46,794 nucleotides of DNA from NCBI GenBank assembly GCA_902545825.1, contig CACCHS010000006.1, positions 1-46,794 of the forward strand, given 5' to 3'. A program made the translations under genes and the position numbers. This stretch comes from an uncultured Pelagibacteraceae bacterium. Lineage in GTDB: Bacteria > Pseudomonadota > Alphaproteobacteria > Pelagibacterales > Pelagibacteraceae. The first letter of the stretch is position 1; each line of letters opens with the position of its first letter. A model generated the notes under the pieces. That model worked only from the letters and a program-made list of their open reading frames with translations. It ran no database searches and was not told where the DNA came from. Below are positions 24,588 through 34,429 of the stretch, in pieces.

Positions 24588-26927
24588 TTAAAAACTAGTT
24601 GAGACTTCTATATTTGTATCGTGCTCTAGCGAATTATCAAAAATTTGGCTGTGATTTATTGAATAGTCTAAGCCATTTATATTTTTCTGGTAACTTAAAG
24701 TTGATTGATGATTATTTAAAGGGTTGTAATTAAATGCAAATTCATCATCTTCTTCTTTAGATCTACTTATTTTGAATATAAATGTATCTCGATCACTTTT
24801 CGACTTACCATTTTTTTTAATACTCATAATTTTTTCAAAGTTCGATGAAAAAGTAAATCCATTCAAATATACCATTTCAAAACCAATATTATATTTCAAA
24901 TTTTTATTTGTATGTTTTTTAATTATGTCTTCAATCACATTTGTTTCACCGTGATAAATATATTTGTAACTATTATCAGGCGAAATATCGTAAAGAAGTT
25001 CTAATCCACCCATTGTTTGTAAAGAACCCGCCTCAGTTATATATTTATCCATTTCAAATAAAAAACCAGCTGCAAGCTCTCCACTTTGAAAAGTATCTTT
25101 TTTATAAATAAGATTTCTAACATTAGGATCATTTGGATTATTAATAAAATCTGTCATTTCCGACAATTGCGTCACGCCATAATCAAACTTTAAAGAAGGT
25201 GTCGTATTAAATTTACCAAATCTATTTTTTGTTCTAAAATTTATTGATGTAAAAGCTTGTTTTCCATTTCTTTCACCAGACAATTTAGATTGATAAATAT
25301 GATCAATACTTAATAAACTGACTCCAAATACCATATTTACATATGTATTTTCATCAGTGGGTGCAATTCCATATAAATTTAAAGTGAGAGACTCCATGCT
25401 CACATCTTGTTTTATTTTTTTGATATCACTACTACTATCCCCGTATCTTAAAGCTAAACCAAAAAATTTATTATCACCATATTTTCGATCTGCCCCGACT
25501 GTTAGTCCTCTTGCGCTTATATGCTTTGGTCTTGCATTTTCATCTTGGCCAAATTTACCAACGTATATGTCTCCAATACTCCAAGACGACCATTTAGATT
25601 GTTTCTCCTCATTATTGATATTACTTATCAGCGAAGCAATATTTTTTCTTGCAGTAGGCTCAAATTTATTTGCTAAAGCATCTACCAGTGGGTTTTTATA
25701 GTTAATGTTTATATTATGTGCACTTAAATTTTCTTCATCTCTGTTTCTTTTAATCCATTCAAATCGTCTGAAAATAGTAGATATGTTTACACTAATATTT
25801 TGTTTTGCCATCTCTACTGTTGTACTTACAACAGAGGTTGTTGCAGATGCACACTCTACTACTCCATAAGGACATTCTAAATCAAAACGATTTACTTGAT
25901 CTACTCCACCACCATCCTTTCTTTGCACCATAAATAACATCATGCCATCAGGAGAAAAACTAAAACCCTTAGGAAGACCTGTCTTATCAGCAGAAGGTAT
26001 ATTACCAAAACCTTTTACGTTCCATCTTCCAACTTTTGTTGCGGTTGAAACATCAAAACTTTTATCTAATCTAAATTGATAAATATAAGAATAAGGCCTA
26101 TTACCAGAACCAGATGGAACTTGTGTTACATTTTCAATCAATACAAACATTGCAAAACCATCATCACTAAATTCTATATCTCTTGCAAATTCACCAAATG
26201 CATCAGTTGTTCCCACTTCAATACCTAAAGTGCTTAAATCCACTTGGTGAATTTGAGTTGTTGAACTAAAATCATGGGCTGCGGGTAATTCTAAAGTAGT
26301 TAATGTAGGAGAGTTTTCAGTGCCAAGAAGTGTAAAAAGTTTTGTTCCTTCTTTATTAAATGCAACACTATCTATATCATCCTCAAATGAAAGTTTGTCT
26401 TCGAATGTCATTCCATCAAGATCGAAAGCTGTAGCAGCATTAAATTTTCCTAATTCGCCATTTTTGTCTAAAATATAAAATATTTTTCCATCATCTTTTA
26501 TTACCATGTTTTCTAATTGAGTATTAAGTGCGGTAGATGAATTTCCGGTAACATTTTCTCCATCAATAGCATCACACGTTACATCTTCACCCTGACTATT
26601 CATTAGATCTGTTGTTACTTTAAAAGGTTCAGCTACTTTATTCATAGCTAACGTATGACCAGTATTCATTTTACTAAGTCTATTAAAATTAGCAGTAAAA
26701 ACTGTTAAACCATCATCACTCCATACAACATCATGAGGATCTTCAGTTCTATCACTCTCAAGGGCTGTCCCAGATCTACTTGATGTGCAAGTTAAAGTAT
26801 CATGTGCTATGTTACCACCAGGAATTACTCCATCTACCCATCTCACTTTTAATTCGCGAGCTACTACGAAATTTGAAATAAAAATCGAGATAAAATAGCA
26901 AACTATTATTACGGCAACTTTTTTCAT
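24588..26927 (-). CDS. Autotransporter with beta-propeller passenger (second copy)
   Basis: The 779-residue protein begins with a signal peptide (cut near VVA-RE, residue 23). Residues about 28-355 are propeller-like repeats with DDGLTVFTANF, DGKIFYILDKNG, KEGTKLFTLLG, DDGFAMFVLIEN and PDGMMLFMVQRK strands. Six cysteines occur in the passenger, and two in ECPYGVVEC close it. A helical linker (about 365-440) precedes an autotransporter barrel that starts near SSWSIGDIYVG and ends with Phe. GxRxGKQ in the barrel (SGERNGKQAF) is shared with the copy at 9019-11451 (TGSRDGKQLF). It lacks the Ig-like domain of that copy. Surface location is likely; ligand unknown. Confidence 0.8.
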   Translation of the reverse strand: MKKVAVIIVCYFISIFISNFVVARELKVRWVDGVIPGGNIAHDTLTCTSSRSGTALESDRTEDPHDVVWSDDGLTVFTANFNRLSKMNTGHTLAMNKVAEPFKVTTDLMNSQGEDVTCDAIDGENVTGNSSTALNTQLENMVIKDDGKIFYILDKNGELGKFNAATAFDLDGMTFEDKLSFEDDIDSVAFNKEGTKLFTLLGTENSPTLTTLELPAAHDFSSTTQIHQVDLSTLGIEVGTTDAFGEFARDIEFSDDGFAMFVLIENVTQVPSGSGNRPYSYIYQFRLDKSFDVSTATKVGRWNVKGFGNIPSADKTGLPKGFSFSPDGMMLFMVQRKDGGGVDQVNRFDLECPYGVVECASATTSVVSTTVEMAKQNISVNISTIFRRFEWIKRNRDEENLSAHNININYKNPLVDALANKFEPTARKNIASLISNINNEEKQSKWSSWSIGDIYVGKFGQDENARPKHISARGLTVGADRKYGDNKFFGLALRYGDSSSDIKKIKQDVSMESLTLNLYGIAPTDENTYVNMVFGVSLLSIDHIYQSKLSGERNGKQAFTSINFRTKNRFGKFNTTPSLKFDYGVTQLSEMTDFINNPNDPNVRNLIYKKDTFQSGELAAGFLFEMDKYITEAGSLQTMGGLELLYDISPDNSYKYIYHGETNVIEDIIKKHTNKNLKYNIGFEMVYLNGFTFSSNFEKIMSIKKNGKSKSDRDTFIFKISRSKEEDDEFAFNYNPLNNHQSTLSYQKNINGLDYSINHSQIFDNSLEHDTNIEVSTSF

Positions 26928-26933
26928 AATAAA

Positions 26934-27740
26934 TTATTTTAGTGCAGGTTTTAAAAGCCTCAACATTTTATTATGTATGTTTTTATTGGCTGAAATTAAA
27001 ACATTGCCAGCTTTTGTTGCATTTTCGTTGCGCCATGTTGAGGCAATTCCACCTGATGCTTTTATTATTGGAATAAGTGGATGAATATCCCAAATTTTAT
27101 TCATGCATTGAATCACAACATCAATTCTGCCTTCGCAAAAATGAGCGTAACTTAAAGCATCAGCACACGGAAACTGCATCAGTTTTAAAACTTTTGGTAT
27201 TTTTTTTTGTCGATTAATTGACAACCATCCATGAAAGGCGCCCGATACTTTCATATCTTTTACTTTTGCATTTTTATTTACTTTTAATCTTGTTTTTTTT
27301 TTATTATCAACAACGTAAGCTACTTTATCCGATATGTTGTAGTAATACTTTTTTAATTTTGGAAAGTTTGCAAGTCCTAAAATTGGGGTTCCTTTGTAGT
27401 TTAGTGAAATTAAATTACTCCAAGTTGGGTTTCCAATGACATAAGATCTTGTACCGTCAATTGGATCTATAATCCAAGTGAAATCACTCTTTGTTTTTTT
27501 ATAACCATATTCCTCGCCAATAATTTCATGACTTGGGAATTTTTTTTTGATTTTTGATCGAATAAATTTTTCAAATGCTTTATCTGAAGTAGTGACTGGA
27601 TCATAACCCTTGCCTTTTAGTTTGTTAACAATCTTGAAAGGTTTATCTAATTTTTTGTAATAAAAATTAGTAAGATCTCTAGCAAGGCTGTTAAGAAAAT
27701 TAGCGAAATATCTTAATTTTTTTGCATTCATTTTTTCCAT
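26934..27740 (-). CDS. Inositol monophosphatase family enzyme, probable histidinol-phosphatase type
   Basis: The 268-residue protein has all IMPase metal motifs: GEEYG (E76, E77), DPIDGT (D92, D95) and WDIHPLIPIIKASGG (D218). This Mg-dependent family hydrolyses inositol phosphate, histidinol phosphate, PAP or fructose bisphosphate. The motif WDIHPL with preceding FCEGRIDVVIQ is like the HisN branch of Alphaproteobacteria, but specificity cannot be read with certainty. The ATG at 27740 is followed by another at codon 4. It is 6 bases upstream of the second autotransporter gene, a close pairing without obvious logic. Confidence 0.82.
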   Translation of the reverse strand: MEKMNAKKLRYFANFLNSLARDLTNFYYKKLDKPFKIVNKLKGKGYDPVTTSDKAFEKFIRSKIKKKFPSHEIIGEEYGYKKTKSDFTWIIDPIDGTRSYVIGNPTWSNLISLNYKGTPILGLANFPKLKKYYYNISDKVAYVVDNKKKTRLKVNKNAKVKDMKVSGAFHGWLSINRQKKIPKVLKLMQFPCADALSYAHFCEGRIDVVIQCMNKIWDIHPLIPIIKASGGIASTWRNENATKAGNVLISANKNIHNKMLRLLKPALK

Positions 27741-27801
27741 GCAGACGACATACTATTTATCTTGATTAATGTAAATTTATAAATAATTCTTAAGAAACCT
27801 T

Positions 27802-28905
27802 ATGAAAATTGAATTAAGTAATAATAAAGTTTTTTATAAAAACGGAACTTCAAGTGAGGAAATTCATCCATTTTGGCTTCGAGAAAGAGCAAATGGGGAA
27901 AAGCATTTAGATAAGGGAACTCAACAACGGCTTTTTGATCCAACTTCTTTGGATGTAGAAGTTCAAATTAAAGAAGCACAAATTAAAGATCAAATTTTAG
28001 AAATTAACTTTAATGATGGAGTAAATTCAAAACTTGATATTAATTTAATTGCTCAAGAATTTTCAAAAAAAGATATTGCTGTTCATTCTATTGAAAAAAT
28101 AAAATGGGACTCTAGTCTCAAATCAATTAAAGATTTTGAATTCAAAGATGACTTATTTGAGTCTGAAGAAATGTATAATATTTTAGTTTCTTTCTATAAA
28201 TATGGATTTGTAATAATTAAAAAAGTTCCAACTGAAGATAACTATTTAGTTAAATTTGCAAATTCAATTGGAAGTGTAAGAAGAACTAATTTTGGTGAAC
28301 ACTTTAATGTAAAATCAAAACCAAATCCTAATGATCTTGCATATACATCTTTACCATTAGCACCTCATACTGATAACCCTTATAGAAATCCAGTTCCATG
28401 TATTCAAATCTTACATTGCATTACAAATGAGGTTAAAGGTGGTTTTTCAACTTTGGTTGATGGTTTTACTGTTACTGAGATACTTAAAAAAGATAATCCT
28501 GAATTTTATGATATTTTAACTAAAGTAAAAGTTCGTTTTAAATTTATTGATAAAGATGTTGTTTTAGAAGATTGGTCAGAGCTTATTAAACTAGATGAGG
28601 ATAATCAATTTAAGCAAGTTAGATTTAGTCCAAGACTTGATTATGTACCAATTTTAGAAAAAAAAGATCTAGATCTTTATTATAAAGCTAGGAAAAAAAT
28701 TTCAGATTTATATAACTCTAAAAAGTATAGAATTGAATTTAAGTTACAGCCTGGTGATTTATTAATGATGGATAACCACAGATTACTGCACGGAAGAACA
28801 GAATTTGATGTAAATGAGGGTAATAGATTTTTACAAGGTTGTTATATTGAATTTGATAGTACCGAAGGAAAACTTCGTCATCTTAAAAGAAAATATAATT
28901 TATAA
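27802..28905 (+). CDS. Gamma-butyrobetaine hydroxylase-like Fe(II)/2-oxoglutarate dioxygenase
   Basis: The 367-residue protein has the two-domain layout of GBBH/TMLH: a small N-terminal domain (DUF971-like, IHPFWLRERA near 21-30) and a TauD-type jelly roll with H189 and D191 (LAPHTDNPYRNPVP), distal H330 (HRLLHGRTEF) and R342 for 2-oxoglutarate. The N-terminal zinc-binding Cys residues of animal GBBH are not apparent. Likely substrates are trimethylammonium compounds: gamma-butyrobetaine to carnitine, or TMAEP as in TmpA. It is a single plus-strand gene; its stop overlaps the convergent azoreductase gene by six bases. Confidence 0.85.
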   Translation: MKIELSNNKVFYKNGTSSEEIHPFWLRERANGEKHLDKGTQQRLFDPTSLDVEVQIKEAQIKDQILEINFNDGVNSKLDINLIAQEFSKKDIAVHSIEKIKWDSSLKSIKDFEFKDDLFESEEMYNILVSFYKYGFVIIKKVPTEDNYLVKFANSIGSVRRTNFGEHFNVKSKPNPNDLAYTSLPLAPHTDNPYRNPVPCIQILHCITNEVKGGFSTLVDGFTVTEILKKDNPEFYDILTKVKVRFKFIDKDVVLEDWSELIKLDEDNQFKQVRFSPRLDYVPILEKKDLDLYYKARKKISDLYNSKKYRIEFKLQPGDLLMMDNHRLLHGRTEFDVNEGNRFLQGCYIEFDSTEGKLRHLKRKYNL

Positions 28906-29478
28906 ATTTTCAATTTCCTTTTCTGCTTTTGCAATAGATTTTTCATAATCTATTGACATTTGATCAGCAGAGATAATTTTAATATCCGTAATTCCAAAAA
29001 AATTTAGCATTAAAGTTAACCAAGGAGTTAAAAAATCCTCCTTGCTACCGATTTTCGTTCCTCCAGAAGTAATTACTAAATAAGCTTTTTTATTTTTTAG
29101 TAATCCAATTCTTTTTCCATCTGGCGTATACTTAAATGTAGTATCAACACGTGCTGCAAGATCAGACCATGCTTTTAAAGTTGCTGGTGGACCAAAATTA
29201 TAAATTGGTGCAGAGATTATAATTATGTCGCTTTCTTTGAGTTCTAAAACCAGTTTATCAGATAATTCAAACATTTTTTTATGATCCTCAGTTTGTTTTT
29301 CTAATGGTATCTTCATGCCTGACTCGGTTAATTTAGAAATAAAAAGCATTTCATCATCTAAGTCTCTATAGATTATTTCGTCACCAGGTTTTTTAATTTT
29401 ATTAAGAAGTTTTTTTGATAGTTGTCTTGAAGTAGAGCCTTCTTTTCTAGCACTAGAGTCGATCTGATAAATTTTCAT
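28900..29478 (-). CDS. FMN-dependent NADH-azoreductase/quinone reductase (AzoR type)
   Basis: The 192-residue flavodoxin-like protein has the AzoR features: IDSSARKEGSTSRQLS at the FMN phosphate loop, SAPIYNFGPPATLKAWSDLAARVDTTFKYTPDG near 88-120 and TSGGTKIGSKEDFLTPWL near 136-153. It reduces quinones and azo compounds with NADH by two-electron transfer and probably protects against quinone stress. It is the last gene of the operon aldehyde dehydrogenase, ppc, ccdA, azoR-like, with a 3-base gap after ccdA. Confidence 0.9.
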   Translation of the reverse strand: MKIYQIDSSARKEGSTSRQLSKKLLNKIKKPGDEIIYRDLDDEMLFISKLTESGMKIPLEKQTEDHKKMFELSDKLVLELKESDIIIISAPIYNFGPPATLKAWSDLAARVDTTFKYTPDGKRIGLLKNKKAYLVITSGGTKIGSKEDFLTPWLTLMLNFFGITDIKIISADQMSIDYEKSIAKAEKEIENL

Positions 29479-29481
29479 AAA

Positions 29482-30189
29482 CTATCCTAAATTTTGTAAA
29501 AAAGGCATATACCTTAATAAATAAAAACCTAAAGCTTGTAACTGATTTGTTAAAATAAGTAACCCTGTTAATAATAATAAGATACCACCTGTTTTTACAA
29601 TTATATTCATTTTTGTTTTAATATTTTTTGAGACCACCAAAAACTTTTGTAATAAATAGCCCGATAATATGAAGGGTATTGCAAGACCCATTGAATAAGA
29701 AAATAATAATATAATCCCTCTATTAATATTTTCCTCTGTTGATGCTAAAGCAAGTATAGAGCCCAAAATAGGACCTATGCATGGTGTCCATCCAAAACCA
29801 AAAGCAAAACCAACCAACACTGGACCAAAAATTCCAATATTTTTTTCTGAATGTATTCTTTTTTCGTAATTTAAAAAACTTATATTTATTACACCCAATA
29901 TTTGAAGCGAAAAAATTATTATTATTACTCCTGCAAAAATTCTCAGTTCGTTAGAATTACTTAGTAACAACTTTCCAAGATAAGTTGCTGCAGCTCCGAA
30001 AATAATAAAAACAATAGAAAAACCTATTGTGAATAAAATTATTGGAATTAGGTTTATATTTTTTTTTTCAACTAACTCGTTCAGTGAGCTGCCAGAGATG
30101 TAGGATATATATCCAGGTATCAATGGTAATACACAAGGTGATAAAAAACTTAAAAGGCCAGCGCCAAATGCAATGAATAATTCAATCAT
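29482..30189 (-). CDS. ccdA: Cytochrome c biogenesis protein CcdA
   Basis: The 235-residue membrane protein has six helices and the two CcdA cysteines: one in LSFLSPCVLPLIPGY near residue 19 and one in GWTPCIGPILG near 137. It moves electrons from cytoplasmic thioredoxin across the membrane to periplasmic thiol proteins used in cytochrome c maturation. It is the short CcdA form without DsbD-like end domains. Its ATG directly abuts the ppc stop, an odd functional pairing probably due to genome compaction. Confidence 0.92.
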   Translation of the reverse strand: MIELFIAFGAGLLSFLSPCVLPLIPGYISYISGSSLNELVEKKNINLIPIILFTIGFSIVFIIFGAAATYLGKLLLSNSNELRIFAGVIIIIFSLQILGVINISFLNYEKRIHSEKNIGIFGPVLVGFAFGFGWTPCIGPILGSILALASTEENINRGIILLFSYSMGLAIPFILSGYLLQKFLVVSKNIKTKMNIIVKTGGILLLLTGLLILTNQLQALGFYLLRYMPFLQNLG

Positions 30190-32880
30190 TTACCCAGTAT
30201 TTTTCATTGCTGCTGAGATACCTGCAATTGAAGTCATCATTGCATCATTTAGATATTTTTTATGATTTTTGTTAATTTTTCTTTTTGATAGTTTTTTCAT
30301 AACTGTTGCTTGTAAAATATTAAGTACTTCTGAATAAATATCTCTCACAATTATATTTCCCCTAAATTTTTTCCTTTGTCCAATAATAACTTTAGGTGTG
30401 ATATTTTTGTTCAATCTTTTTATTGTATTAAATTCATTTCTAAGTTTGTCGCCAACTTTTTTTAAACTTTTGTCTGCTAGGTTAGTTTCATAAACCTCTG
30501 AAATATCTGGGTCTACTTTTGAGATAACCATATCTAAAATATCCATTGTTGAATTGAAAAAAGGCCAATTTTTCTCCATATCGATAAGTGTTTTTAAATT
30601 TTTTTTAATTGATGAAAATTTTAAGGCTTCACCTGTTCCAAGCCATGCTGGTAAAAATAATCTTATCTGAGTCCATGCAAACACCCAAGGTATAGCTCTT
30701 AAACTTTGTATGTTGTCGACATTTTTTCTTTTAGAGGGTCTTGATCCTATAGATAACTTTCCAAGAGCAACATGGGGTGTAACAGTTTTAAAATATTTTA
30801 TAAAGTCTGAGCTATAATTTATATTTTTTCTGTATGATTTAGTTGAAATTTTTGTCATAGCTTCTATTAGGCTCCTCCATTTCTCTTTAGGTGTAGGAGG
30901 TGGTTTTAATGTAGCTTGCATCACGGTACCGATATAGCTACATAGATTATATTTTGCTAATGGTTCATAACCATATTTTTGTTGTATCATTTCACCTTGA
31001 TCTGTAATTCTAATTTTTCCATTTACAGATCCAGGAGGTTGAGATCTTAATGTAGATCTTATTGGTCCTCCACCTCTACCAGCAGATCCACCTCGTCCAT
31101 GAAAGAAAGTAACGTCAATTTTATATTTTTTGGTAAGTTTTAAAATTTCTTCTTGAAGCTTATATTGATGCCAACTTGCTGATAGTTTGCCAGCATCTTT
31201 ACTAGAATCTGAATAGCCTATCATAATCTCTTGTTTGTAATTTATTAATTTTCTATACCATCCTAGTGAAAATAATTTTTCCATTATTGGTTTAGCATTA
31301 ATTAAATCATCTAAAGTCTCAAATAATGGAACAACTCTTAATTTATTTTTTATTTTTGCTTCTTTTTGAAGAAATGACACTGTTAAAATATCTGATGCAG
31401 ATGAAGTCATTGAAATTACATAAGCACCTAAACATTCTGAAGGTTCTGAAGCTATAGCTTTAAAAGTTGACCATACCTCTTTATTTTCTCTGTTTTTAAA
31501 TATGAAATTATTAATATTGTTTTTTTTACTTTTAAGGTTTTTAGATAAAAAATTGATTTTCTTGTTTTCATCCCAATGACTGTAATTTTGATTGAATTTT
31601 TTTTTTATATACTCTGCTATTAATTGTGAATGTCTTGAAGACTCTTGTCTAATATCTAATTTTGCTAAATTTATACCAAAGCATTTTGCTCTCCTCATTA
31701 AATCTAAAAGTTCTCCACTTGCAATGTTTTCACTTTGGTTTTGTTCTAGTGACTCCCTTACTACTCTTAAAGGTTTAAGTATTTCCTCTTTAGATGATAG
31801 TAAATTTTTATTATTTAATGGTTTTTTATTAACCAAATATTGCTCTATGGCTCTATGTGTAACCCTCATCTTATCTCTTAAGGGTCTTAAATATACTCTG
31901 TAAGGTTCAAATGTTTTTCCTGTCTGTTTTTTAATTTTATTTGAACATTTATCCATTGATAGTCCTCTAATAAGTTTAGTTAGCTCCTTTTCATATAATT
32001 TAGCTGCTTCCCATCTTGATAATAGAATTACCTCTTTGGTAACAATAGATGTAACATTTGGATTTCCATCCCTATCACCTCCCATCCATGAGCCAAATTC
32101 AATTGGATTAAAATTTTTTGGAAGATTTTTTCCCATATGTTTCAAGAAAATTGCATTTAATCTTCTATAAACTTTTGGAATTGTTTCCCAAAGACTGTCT
32201 TCAATTACTGCTAATCCCCATCTAGCTTCCTCAGATGGTGTTGGTTTAAATCTTTTTAAATCGTCAGTATTCCAAATTATTGTAAATTCATCATAGAGTT
32301 TTTTTTCTAAAATTTTAGTTTTTGAAGGAAATTTTTTAATTAATTCTCTTTGTTCCATTATTTCAATAATTTTATGGTATTTTTGAATTAAAGTTCGTCT
32401 TTTAACTTCTGTTGGATGTGCGGTTAGCACTATTCCTATATTAAGATTTTTTGCAATATTGTAGATTTTGTTTGGTGGTATTTTTTTATTTCTAAATAGG
32501 CCCTCAAAAATTTCCTCTATAAAAATATTGTCATATTTTTTCTTAGACTCTGAATTTTCAAATTCATCAAGTTTTCTTGATGCATCAATTGTTTCACTCA
32601 AATTTATAAAGTTCATGAAATGATTAAATGCTCTTGAGAGTTTAAATATATTTTTTGGACTTAATTTTTGGATTTCGTAAATTATTTTTTTAAATCTAAG
32701 CTTATCGTTTTTATTCTTTTTATTTGCTTTAGAAAGTAATCTAATTTTTTCAACCAAATTAAAAAAGTTTTCTCCCTCTTGTTTTTTAATTACTCTTCCA
32801 AGTATATTTCCAAGATATCGAACATCGTCTCTAAGTGATTTTGTAGGGATTCTTTCGTAGTAGAGATCTCGTTTTAACAT
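30190..32880 (-). CDS. ppc: Phosphoenolpyruvate carboxylase
   Basis: The 896-residue enzyme has the standard PEPC motifs: the catalytic His in VLTAHPTEVKRRT near 152-164, WMGGDRDGNPNVT near 265-277, IGYSDSSKDAGKLSASW near 560, and the flexible FHGRGGSAGRGGGP loop near 597-610. It ends in the highly conserved NTG. It carboxylates PEP to oxaloacetate with bicarbonate and so refills the TCA cycle; this can matter for growth on acetate-like or C1-poor substrates. The gene follows an aldehyde dehydrogenase by 6 bases. Confidence 0.96.
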   Translation of the reverse strand: MLKRDLYYERIPTKSLRDDVRYLGNILGRVIKKQEGENFFNLVEKIRLLSKANKKNKNDKLRFKKIIYEIQKLSPKNIFKLSRAFNHFMNFINLSETIDASRKLDEFENSESKKKYDNIFIEEIFEGLFRNKKIPPNKIYNIAKNLNIGIVLTAHPTEVKRRTLIQKYHKIIEIMEQRELIKKFPSKTKILEKKLYDEFTIIWNTDDLKRFKPTPSEEARWGLAVIEDSLWETIPKVYRRLNAIFLKHMGKNLPKNFNPIEFGSWMGGDRDGNPNVTSIVTKEVILLSRWEAAKLYEKELTKLIRGLSMDKCSNKIKKQTGKTFEPYRVYLRPLRDKMRVTHRAIEQYLVNKKPLNNKNLLSSKEEILKPLRVVRESLEQNQSENIASGELLDLMRRAKCFGINLAKLDIRQESSRHSQLIAEYIKKKFNQNYSHWDENKKINFLSKNLKSKKNNINNFIFKNRENKEVWSTFKAIASEPSECLGAYVISMTSSASDILTVSFLQKEAKIKNKLRVVPLFETLDDLINAKPIMEKLFSLGWYRKLINYKQEIMIGYSDSSKDAGKLSASWHQYKLQEEILKLTKKYKIDVTFFHGRGGSAGRGGGPIRSTLRSQPPGSVNGKIRITDQGEMIQQKYGYEPLAKYNLCSYIGTVMQATLKPPPTPKEKWRSLIEAMTKISTKSYRKNINYSSDFIKYFKTVTPHVALGKLSIGSRPSKRKNVDNIQSLRAIPWVFAWTQIRLFLPAWLGTGEALKFSSIKKNLKTLIDMEKNWPFFNSTMDILDMVISKVDPDISEVYETNLADKSLKKVGDKLRNEFNTIKRLNKNITPKVIIGQRKKFRGNIIVRDIYSEVLNILQATVMKKLSKRKINKNHKKYLNDAMMTSIAGISAAMKNTG

Positions 32881-32886
32881 TTATTA

Positions 32887-34329
32887 CTAACCTTTTAATC
32901 CAAGGTGAGTATATTTAACATTTAAATAATCTTTTATTGCCATTGAACCACCTTCTCTTCCATATCCAGCTTGCTTAATACCTCCAAAGGGTGCTTCAGC
33001 AATTGCAACTAAAGGAGTGTTAACAGCAACAGTTCCTGTCTCCATTAATTCAGAGGCTCTGTGCGCTTTTTCCATGGAGTTTGTACAAATATAACTTGAT
33101 AAGCCAAGCTCATGATTATTTGCCCTCTCAATTACTTCATCAAAAGATTTGAAAGATAACATTGGAACTAATGGTCCAAAAGGTTCTACCTTCATTATTG
33201 TAAAATCATCTTTAACATTATCAAACACTGTTGGTTCATAAAAATAACCTTTGTTAAAACCTTGAGGTCTCTTTCCCCCTAAAAGTACTTTTGCACCCTC
33301 TTTCTTTGTGGTCTCAACCAATTCCTCAATTTCATTTAATCTTTTTTTAGTAGTAAGTGGACCTAGTTGGACATCAGGATCCATTCCATCTCCAATTTTT
33401 AATTTTTTTGTTTTTTCAATAAAAAGATTTACAAATTCATCTTTCTTACTTTCTTGTATATAAAATCTGTTCGGTGAAATACAAACTTGTCCATTGTTTC
33501 TAAATTTCGCAGCAATTGCCATATCGGTCGCTTTTTTAATATCGGCATCGTCAAAGACTATAAAAGGTGAATGACCGCTTAGTTCCATTGTTACTCTTTG
33601 AACTTTATCGGCTGCTTGTTTGAGAATTAATTTTCCTACTCTTGAAGATCCAGTTATTGATATTTTTTTAACTATATCGGATGCAATTAGTTGTTGGGCA
33701 ATACTTGGGGGATCCCCGGATAATAAATTAACAACTCCTGGAGGGACACCACATTCTCTACAAATTTCAACTTGTTCCATTACAACACCTGGCGTTATTA
33801 CATCTGGTTTAACGATTACTGAACATCCTGCGGCTAACGCTGTAGAAATCTTTCTTGCAGATAGAACTAAGGGAAAGTTCCATGGAACCAACGCTGCAAC
33901 TACTCCGACTGGCTGATAATAAACGTGAACTCTAGTATCTTCAAATCTACTTTCGACTGTTTGACCATAAATTCTTTTTGTTTCTTCAGCATTCCACTCA
34001 TATATATCCGCAGCCCCGTTAACTTCACCTTTTGCCTCTGCAAAAGGTTTTCCAACTTCAAGTGTCATCCATTTAGCAAGTATATCTTGCTTTTCTCTCA
34101 TCTTATCTGCAATTCTTCTTAAAACATATGCACGTTGCCAAGGAGGTGTTTTTTTCCAAACCTCTAAACCTTTTTGCGCTGACAATAACGCTTTATTTAC
34201 ATCTTCTGGAGAAGCTTTAGATGCTTGACCAAGCGCTTCTTCATTTGCTGGATTAATTACTTCGTACGTTTCACCGGTCGAGGACTTATGCCATTTACCA
34301 TCTGTAAATTGTCCGTATTTTTCGTACAT
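32887..34329 (-). CDS. NAD(P)-dependent aldehyde dehydrogenase (ALDH superfamily)
   Basis: The 480-residue protein has full ALDH motifs: PWNFPL at 149-154, the general base E249 in MELSGHSPF and the nucleophile C283 in NNGQVCISPNRFY. The sequence around QVCISPNR and SYICT near the end is akin to succinate-semialdehyde or betaine/lactaldehyde dehydrogenases (GabD, AldA). Exact substrate not readable. It leads the operon with ppc, ccdA and azoreductase. The 100-base upstream region (34330-34429) is shared with the divergent GYD-like gene. Confidence 0.88.
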   Translation of the reverse strand: MYEKYGQFTDGKWHKSSTGETYEVINPANEEALGQASKASPEDVNKALLSAQKGLEVWKKTPPWQRAYVLRRIADKMREKQDILAKWMTLEVGKPFAEAKGEVNGAADIYEWNAEETKRIYGQTVESRFEDTRVHVYYQPVGVVAALVPWNFPLVLSARKISTALAAGCSVIVKPDVITPGVVMEQVEICRECGVPPGVVNLLSGDPPSIAQQLIASDIVKKISITGSSRVGKLILKQAADKVQRVTMELSGHSPFIVFDDADIKKATDMAIAAKFRNNGQVCISPNRFYIQESKKDEFVNLFIEKTKKLKIGDGMDPDVQLGPLTTKKRLNEIEELVETTKKEGAKVLLGGKRPQGFNKGYFYEPTVFDNVKDDFTIMKVEPFGPLVPMLSFKSFDEVIERANNHELGLSSYICTNSMEKAHRASELMETGTVAVNTPLVAIAEAPFGGIKQAGYGREGGSMAIKDYLNVKYTHLGLKG

Positions 34330-34429
34330 ATTTTAATCTAGCATGACCTTTTAAAGTGTCTAGTGTGCAAATAAATCATATCTACAAGGCATTCGCGGGT
34401 ATTATATTATCAAAAAAAAGGAGCATAAT

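Noticed and set aside
24580..24596. AGTTTTT/AAAAACT inverted repeat at the end of the second autotransporter gene
   Set aside because: Pure A/T tracts with a 3-base loop; no following T-run in the direction of transcription.
33620..33916. Plus-strand 98-codon open frame opposite the aldehyde dehydrogenase
   Set aside because: Antisense shadow of a strongly conserved enzyme; no plausible domain or start signal.
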